From positions 124,001 through 188,000 of the forward strand of contig NZ_JASBRH010000005.1 of assembly GCF_029961155.1 (NCBI RefSeq): a stretch of DNA of 64,000 nt, in the 5' to 3' direction. Shown in pieces: positions 59,759 through 64,000 of this stretch. The position numbers and the translations under genes were made by a program. The notes beneath the pieces are model-generated. The model had not been told where the DNA came from. It did no database searches and saw nothing but the letters and a program-made list of their open reading frames with translations. How positions within the stretch are numbered: the first letter of the stretch is position 1; each line of letters starts with the position of its first letter. The stretch comes from Pontibacterium granulatum (lineage in GTDB: Bacteria > Pseudomonadota > Gammaproteobacteria > Pseudomonadales > Balneatricaceae).

Positions 59759-60238
59759 ATGTCATCTCTACCCGCTATCAGAGCCTATCAATCCAACGAT
59801 GCCCACGCGATCGCAGACCTGTTTCACAACGCGGTACATGGCATCGATTCCAGTACATACTCTGAAGCTCAGAAAGAGGCCTGGGCGCCGACACCGCCGG
59901 ACTATGCCGATTGGCAGGCCAGGCTTGAGGAAACAAACCCCTTTGTCGCAACACTGGACAATCAAATTGTTGGCTTTGTGGAGCTTTCAGCGGATGGGCA
60001 TATCGACTGTTTCTATGTTCACCGTGATCACCAACGCAAAGGGATTGCTCAGGCGCTGTTTGGACATCTATTCGCTGTGGCTAAGAGAAACGGGATTTCC
60101 CGCCTGTATGTGGAAGCGAGTAAGGTGGCGAAACCGTTTTTTCGGAAAAACGGTTTCGTGGTGATGTCTGAAAATCAGGTAGAGCGAAGAGGGCAGGTGT
60201 TAGTGAATTTCAGTATGGAGCTTGATTTAGAAGAGTGA
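59759..60238 (+). CDS. GNAT family N-acetyltransferase
   Basis: A 159-residue GNAT enzyme. The acetyl-CoA motif A is FYVHRDHQRKGIAQALFGHL (Q/R-x-x-G-x-G/A) and the terminal part RLYVEASKVAKPFFRKNGFV contains motif B. Pattern resembles small single-domain acetyltransferases of the YafP group. A perfect 13-bp-arm inverted repeat lies within the coding sequence for VAKPFFRKNGFV (separate entry). Substrate is unknown. Confidence 0.9.
   Translation: MSSLPAIRAYQSNDAHAIADLFHNAVHGIDSSTYSEAQKEAWAPTPPDYADWQARLEETNPFVATLDNQIVGFVELSADGHIDCFYVHRDHQRKGIAQALFGHLFAVAKRNGISRLYVEASKVAKPFFRKNGFVVMSENQVERRGQVLVNFSMELDLEE
60129..60158. repeat. 30-bp perfect palindrome inside the GNAT gene
   Basis: CGAAACCGTTTTT (60129-60141) and AAAAACGGTTTCG (60146-60158) form a 13-bp perfect stem with a TCGG loop. 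It sits in the 3' third of the coding sequence. The amino acids encoded are normal for the family, so the palindrome is compatible with function but unusual in strength. Confidence 0.75.
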
Positions 60239-60336
60239 TTAATAAGTATCTTGGTCGGCACCCTAAAGGGCATAAAAGCCCGCTGCCACAGAATCGTGCT
60301 TGTTGCAGCCCGCTCCGCGGTCGACCCTTAGGAGGT

Positions 60337-61563
60337 TCAAGCCTTAGCCAAACTCAACTTATACAGCCCAACGTTGATTGATCCACTATCAAACCCGCCT
60401 TCGCAGTACGCGAGGTAATAGCGCCACAAACGGTAGAATCGGTCGTCAAACCCCAACGGCTTAATTGCATCCCAACGCGCTTCAAACGCATCACGCCATC
60501 GCCGCAGTGTCTCGGCGTAGTCCGGGCCAAACAGCAGTTTTGCCTGCAGTTCAAATCCATGCTGATCAAATTTCTGCTGTAGTGCCTCAATACTCGGCAA
60601 CATGCCACCTGGGAACACGTAACGCTGAATGAAGTCAGCATTCTTTCGGTAACTATGGAAGCGTTCGTCGTCGATCGTGATGATCTGCAACACCACGTTA
60701 CCACCTGGCTTGAGGATACGCTGCAACGTCTGGAAGTAGGTGTCCCAGTGTGCTTCGCCGACCGCCTCAAACATCTCAATTGAAACAATTCCATCGTATC
60801 GATGTACCAGATCTCTGTAGTCGGTCAGGCTCAGACTAACCTGATCACTCAATCCGGCGGCTGTTATGCGGCTTTTAGCCCAGAATAATTGTTCCTGCGA
60901 CAGGGTGACACCGTGCACGCGCAGCGCTTTATCTTTTGCGGCCTGTTCAGCAAAACCACCCCAGCCACAGCCGATCTCTGCAATATGCGCATTGGGTTGT
61001 GCGTCCAGCATGTCCAGGATGCGTGCATTCTTGTTGTGCTGTGCTTCTTGAAGTGTCTGATGGGGAGACTCGAACAACGCAGCCGAATACGTCATGCCCG
61101 GATCAAGCCACTCTTTGTAGAAATTGTTGCCCAGATCGTAATGGGCAGCGATATTGCGTCGACTGCCTTTTTTGCTGTTATCCCGGCGCCAGTGATAGAG
61201 ATTGTGCAGGATTTGGGTGAAGAAGCTCGCCTTAGCAATGGACGAAAGAGACGTTTCGTATCCAAGAGCCCAGTTTACGAGCGCGGTAAGATCCGGACTG
61301 TCCCATTCACCGGCCAGATAACTCTCTGACCAGCCGTTGATACCACCGAATAACAGGCGCACCAGCGGGCGATAAGTATGCAGCGTTACCGACGCATTTG
61401 GTTTTCCTTGGCCGAAGGCACACTGAACGCCACTTGGCAGCTGAAGCTGGAGTTTGCCGGTATTGCCATCAAGCCGTTTCCGAAGAAAGCTGATTAGCTG
61501 CTGTTCCAAAAACGATGGTGGTTGAACCGGGTTGGTATCGCGTGCGCAGTTAATGGCTTTCAT
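60337..61563 (-). CDS. cfa: cyclopropane-fatty-acyl-phospholipid synthase family protein
   Basis: A 408-residue SAM-dependent methyltransferase of the Cfa/CFAS family, acting on unsaturated phospholipid acyl chains at the membrane surface. Motifs: the substrate-region NIAAHYDLGNNFYKEWLDPG and MTYSAALFESP, the SAM-binding HIAEIGCGWGGFAEQA, and SIEMFEAVGEAHWDTYFQ. The start at 61563 follows GGAG; it overlaps the DUF1365 gene end by 14 bases. In ECF/ChrR-type regulons such enzymes make cyclopropane, methylated or furan-precursor lipids. Confidence 0.93.
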   Translation of the reverse strand: MKAINCARDTNPVQPPSFLEQQLISFLRKRLDGNTGKLQLQLPSGVQCAFGQGKPNASVTLHTYRPLVRLLFGGINGWSESYLAGEWDSPDLTALVNWALGYETSLSSIAKASFFTQILHNLYHWRRDNSKKGSRRNIAAHYDLGNNFYKEWLDPGMTYSAALFESPHQTLQEAQHNKNARILDMLDAQPNAHIAEIGCGWGGFAEQAAKDKALRVHGVTLSQEQLFWAKSRITAAGLSDQVSLSLTDYRDLVHRYDGIVSIEMFEAVGEAHWDTYFQTLQRILKPGGNVVLQIITIDDERFHSYRKNADFIQRYVFPGGMLPSIEALQQKFDQHGFELQAKLLFGPDYAETLRRWRDAFEARWDAIKPLGFDDRFYRLWRYYLAYCEGGFDSGSINVGLYKLSLAKA

Positions 61564-62356
61564 GGTGGAATTCTCCGTGTTCATCCTGCCAGCTAATGCT
61601 GTACTTGTTGCCTTCAGCGCGGGGCTGAATTTTCACTTTCTTACGCCATAGACGTAACGCTTCCCAATGGATGGCGGTAATCACTTTTAGCGTCATCAGC
61701 GGGTAGGTAAGAAAGGCTTTCAGAAGGCTCTTATCAGTCAGGCCACTGCGTTTACCGCCGAATGTCGCGTGTAGGATTGCTTGACCGCTGATCTGATCAG
61801 ATTGCCGTATATTTACAGCAACCCGATCACCCGGCGGTTTAATGCGGAAGCTGTAACCCGTATCCATCGGCATGAACGGACTCACATACATCTGCTTGTT
61901 GCACTTGTGGCGGACATGCCCGGTTTCATCCAGATTTGCCGGTAGAAGATAGGTATGACGTTGACCAAAGGTGTTGCTGACTTCGTATAGAATTACTTCC
62001 AGCAAGCCGTCAGCGTTGTAGCAGAAGTACACACTGAGTGGGTTAAACGTGTACCCCAGAACGCGGGGGTAACAGAGCAGTTTGATGTGGGCGGTTGCCG
62101 ATTGGCATCCCCGTTCAGTGAGCAGCTTAGTGATCTGATCCCTCAGCGAGCCGCTGCCGGTACCGTGATCTTTCTCGTGAAAAGAGAAAAGGTTAAACCG
62201 GTTTACCGAAAATAAACGGCATCGTTTCTGAAGAGCTTCAAACTCGTCCAAGTTCAGGCAGATGGAAAACACCCGATAGACGAACCTATGTCGCTTGGGC
62301 GTGAAGCGGTGGTGCATCACCACCCCTTTGTACAGCGACGACGTTAGTTCACCCAT
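61550..62356 (-). CDS. DUF1365 family protein
   Basis: A 268-residue protein of the DUF1365 family. Patterns include VVMHHRFTPKRHRFVYRVF, LLCYPRVLGYTFNPLSVYFC and VSPFMPMDTGYSFRI. Function is unproven, but it nearly always accompanies an FAD oxidoreductase and a Cfa enzyme. The correct start is 62356 (MGELTSSLYKG), which overlaps the end of the FAD gene by eight bases and has AGGAA before it; a longer frame reaching 62680 is antisense-like noise in its N-terminal part. Confidence 0.92.
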   Translation of the reverse strand: MGELTSSLYKGVVMHHRFTPKRHRFVYRVFSICLNLDEFEALQKRCRLFSVNRFNLFSFHEKDHGTGSGSLRDQITKLLTERGCQSATAHIKLLCYPRVLGYTFNPLSVYFCYNADGLLEVILYEVSNTFGQRHTYLLPANLDETGHVRHKCNKQMYVSPFMPMDTGYSFRIKPPGDRVAVNIRQSDQISGQAILHATFGGKRSGLTDKSLLKAFLTYPLMTLKVITAIHWEALRLWRKKVKIQPRAEGNKYSISWQDEHGEFHHESH

Positions 62357-63740
62357 TTGCCTGTTCCTGCTGTGTAACTGGATTGGGCATATGAGAAGGG
62401 GCGGCCGGCTGCACATGAATTCGTGTGTTTGGCTCGTCAAGCACCCAAGGGCGCGGTATGCCGCCAAGCTGTTCCGCCACGGCAAGACCGGCCTGCAGGC
62501 CATCTTCGTGGAAACCATAGCCGAAATAAGCACCACAGAACCAGGTGTTCTGTTTCCCCTGCAGCGACCACAGCATTTTTTGATTCGCCAGTGCGTTCTT
62601 ACCGAACTGCGGATGATCGTAGAAGAAGGTGCGCAAAATAGTGCCCTCTGCGGGTTCTCGCAGTGGATTGAGTGATACAAATAGTTGAGTCTCTGTATCC
62701 AGCGGCTGTAAGCGATTCATCCAGTAGCTGACCGATACCTCACTTTCACGGCCGTCACTGCGCTCAGCCATATAGTTCCAACTGGACCACACAGCGTCAC
62801 GTTCCGGCATTAAAGATCGATCGGTGTGTAAGAATGCCTGATTGCGCAGGTAAGGGAACTGCCCCAGCAGATTGCGTTCATCCGCTGTCGGCGCCTCTAA
62901 CAGCTTCAGAGCCTGATCTGAATGGCAAGCCAAAACAACGTCGTCAAAGAAGTCGCGACGACCGTGCATGTCCTCTATGATCACTTCGTTTTCACGCCGG
63001 ATTATGCGATGGATCCGGCTGTTCAGGCGTATTTTTCCTTCCAGCTCCGCCCCTATCCTTTCAACGTAGCAATGGCTACCTCCGATCACGGTGCGCCACT
63101 GAGGGCGGTCCTTTAACTGAACCAGACCGTGGTTCTGGCAGAAACGCATAAAGCTGCTGGCGGGGTAGTTAAGCATCTCGTCCACGGGTGTGGACCAGAT
63201 TGCAGAACCCATTGGAAGCAGGTGGTCGTAGATAAATCGCTCACCGTAGCCGTGCTGTTTGAGCAAATCACCAAGTGTCAGGCTGTTGATGTCAGCTTGC
63301 GCAGCCATATTGGATGACTCTCGGTAAAAGCGAAGCAGATCACTGATCATGACCCAGAAGCCCGGCTTAAACAGGTTTCGCTTCTGAGCGAACACCCCGG
63401 ACAGGCCGCTGCCGGAATATTCCAGGGCGCCGTTATTCATGGATACGGCGAACGACATATCTGTATCGCAGGTATCTACATTCAGTGTTTCGAAAAGATT
63501 CACCAGATTTGGATAGTTCACCGGATTGAAGACAATGAAGCCGGTGTCCACGTTGATTGTGTTATCTGGAAGCTTGACTGTTACTGTGTTGGCATGACCG
63601 CCCAAACGATCATCTTTTTCGTAAAGGGTTACGTCATGTGCCTTGTTCAGTAACCAGGCACAGCCAAGTCCCGAAACACCTGATCCGACGACAGCGATTT
63701 TTCTGGGGCGTATAGCAGCGATGTTCATCTGATCGTCCAT
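62349..63740 (-). CDS. FAD-dependent oxidoreductase (amine-oxidase-like)
   Basis: A 463-residue flavoprotein. The N-terminal dinucleotide fold is KIAVVGSGVSGLGCAWLLNK and the FAD-contact segment DRLGGHANTVTV follows. NVDTGFIVFN and the C-terminal NTWFCGAYFGYGFHEDGLQ are typical of the group found with DUF1365 and Cfa, proposed to desaturate or oxidise acyl chains. I choose the ATG at 63740, because an ECF-type promoter occupies 63760-63787 and would exclude the start at 63788. It heads a three-gene overlapping operon with DUF1365 and cfa. Confidence 0.9.
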   Translation of the reverse strand: MDDQMNIAAIRPRKIAVVGSGVSGLGCAWLLNKAHDVTLYEKDDRLGGHANTVTVKLPDNTINVDTGFIVFNPVNYPNLVNLFETLNVDTCDTDMSFAVSMNNGALEYSGSGLSGVFAQKRNLFKPGFWVMISDLLRFYRESSNMAAQADINSLTLGDLLKQHGYGERFIYDHLLPMGSAIWSTPVDEMLNYPASSFMRFCQNHGLVQLKDRPQWRTVIGGSHCYVERIGAELEGKIRLNSRIHRIIRRENEVIIEDMHGRRDFFDDVVLACHSDQALKLLEAPTADERNLLGQFPYLRNQAFLHTDRSLMPERDAVWSSWNYMAERSDGRESEVSVSYWMNRLQPLDTETQLFVSLNPLREPAEGTILRTFFYDHPQFGKNALANQKMLWSLQGKQNTWFCGAYFGYGFHEDGLQAGLAVAEQLGGIPRPWVLDEPNTRIHVQPAAPSHMPNPVTQQEQANG

Positions 63741-63759
63741 AATATTGAAGTTGATTCCT

Positions 63760-63787
63760 GTTACGCAGCTGATTCGAGAAAGGATCA
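63760..63787 (-). promoter_or_regulatory. ECF-type promoter of the FAD oxidoreductase-DUF1365-cfa operon
   Basis: On the minus strand: TGATCC (63787-63782), a 16-bp spacer, CGTAAC (63765-63760). The expected transcript start is near 63753, about 13 bases before the ATG at 63740. Confidence 0.75.
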
Positions 63788-63840
63788 CACAAAATTATTT
63801 GGAGCGGCAGGACTTTATATCTTTATAGTCACAATAAAGG

Positions 63841-63868
63841 TGATCTACCTGAGGAATACGTCCGTAAT
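63841..63868 (+). promoter_or_regulatory. ECF-type promoter upstream of the sigma factor gene
   Basis: TGATCT (63841-63846), a 16-bp spacer and CGTAAT (63863-63868). It is back-to-back with the promoter at 63760-63787, suggesting autoregulation by the sigma factor. The -10 box runs into the ATG at 63867, which argues for a later translation start. Confidence 0.6.
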
Positions 63869-63902
63869 GGAAGACAAGGAAAACAGAACACCAGGTGACG
63901 AC

Positions 63903-64000
63903 GTGGAAAAAGTTGTGGCAATAAGCAGAGATCCGTCGGCAAGTCGAGAGTGGACCGCTCGGTTGGCTCATTTTGCCGAAACACGTGAGAAAGCCTCGTA
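63903..64000 (+). CDS. ECF sigma factor, N-terminal part (cut by window end)
   Basis: Only the first codons are present: VEKVVAISRDPSASREWTAR, then LAHFAETREKAS at the edge. The pattern, with a Trp-containing helix followed by an acidic-basic FAETREKA helix, fits the start of region 2 in RpoE/ChrR-type ECF sigma factors (usual form: IAE-RDK-AF--LF--FAPR). Two starts are possible: ATG at 63867, which the promoter motif would overlap, or GTG at 63903 with AGGTGA 5 bases ahead; I prefer the latter. A ChrR-like anti-sigma gene would be expected just beyond the window. Confidence 0.6.
   Translation, partial: MEKVVAISRDPSASREWTARLAHFAETREKAS

Noticed and set aside
62357-62680. N-terminal extension of the DUF1365 protein
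   Set aside because: The extra residues are read out of frame across the FAD oxidoreductase gene and do not resemble the family; the start at 62356 has a ribosome-binding site.
1-64000. CRISPR arrays, tRNA or rRNA genes, prophage
   Set aside because: No regularly spaced direct repeats, no tRNA cloverleaf with a TTCGA-type arm in context, no rRNA sequence and no phage structural genes were seen.

Overview
The window reads as chromosomal DNA of a free-living, probably marine gammaproteobacterium of the Oceanospirillales type. The basis is gene content: two DUF3461 proteins, a YjdM/PhnA zinc-ribbon protein, a SoeABC-type molybdoenzyme, CobS/CobT, many LysR/AraC regulators, and gammaproteobacterial intergenic palindromes. 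The genus is an inference. I see no rRNA, tRNA, CRISPR array, prophage or intact insertion sequence.

Layout. 0.4-9 kb: a HEAT-like protein, yjdM, a dicarboxylate/amino-acid symporter, the NO dioxygenase hmp with an NsrR-like site, an NlpC/P60 lipoprotein, two further lipoproteins (one FlgO-like), a VOC protein and an ABM monooxygenase. 9-16 kb: a Gate-domain permease divergent from an Lrp regulator, then an AraC regulator divergent from a molybdenum-hydroxylase operon (iorA-iorB-xdhC-mocA types). 16-26 kb: two paralogous TauE/SafE permeases, a cold-shock protein, DUF3461, a GST/TetR divergent pair with a clear operator, cobS-cobT without cobN, and a SulP transporter. 26-30 kb: a MITE-like element, a fused alpha/beta 2-oxoacid dehydrogenase E1 and a glutaryl-CoA dehydrogenase. 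30-39 kb: a candidate structured RNA with a terminator, an aldehyde dehydrogenase, soeABC, a second MITE-like element and a Sad/YneI-type aldehyde dehydrogenase.

39-46 kb: LysE/LysR, a GDSL hydrolase, AraC, AhpD-like, OsmC, a GlxA-type regulator, and a CDF transporter/MerR pair with a classical 19-bp-spacer MerR promoter. 46-54 kb: a periplasmic molybdopterin-fold protein paired with a diguanylate cyclase, a double cupin, the second DUF3461 protein, repeat-rich intergenic DNA, a chemoreceptor and a YeiH-type exporter, followed by two decayed gene ends. 54-64 kb: a flavodoxin-like protein, a Bcr/CflA efflux pump, and a gene cluster of the kind controlled by ECF sigma factor/ChrR (DUF2878, chalcone-isomerase-like, SDR, NTF2-like, Cfa, DUF1365, FAD oxidoreductase), ending in the first codons of the sigma factor gene.

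How the parts fit. Sulfur oxyanion handling recurs: SoeABC sulfite oxidation, two TauE/SafE and one YeiH putative exporters, and SulP. The right-hand cluster shares a promoter motif, TGATC(C/T) - 15 or 16 bp - CGTA, at four places, which ties it together as one probable sigma regulon for envelope lipid remodelling under photo-oxidative stress. Intergenic DNA is rich in short palindromes, two related MITE-like elements and gene remnants.
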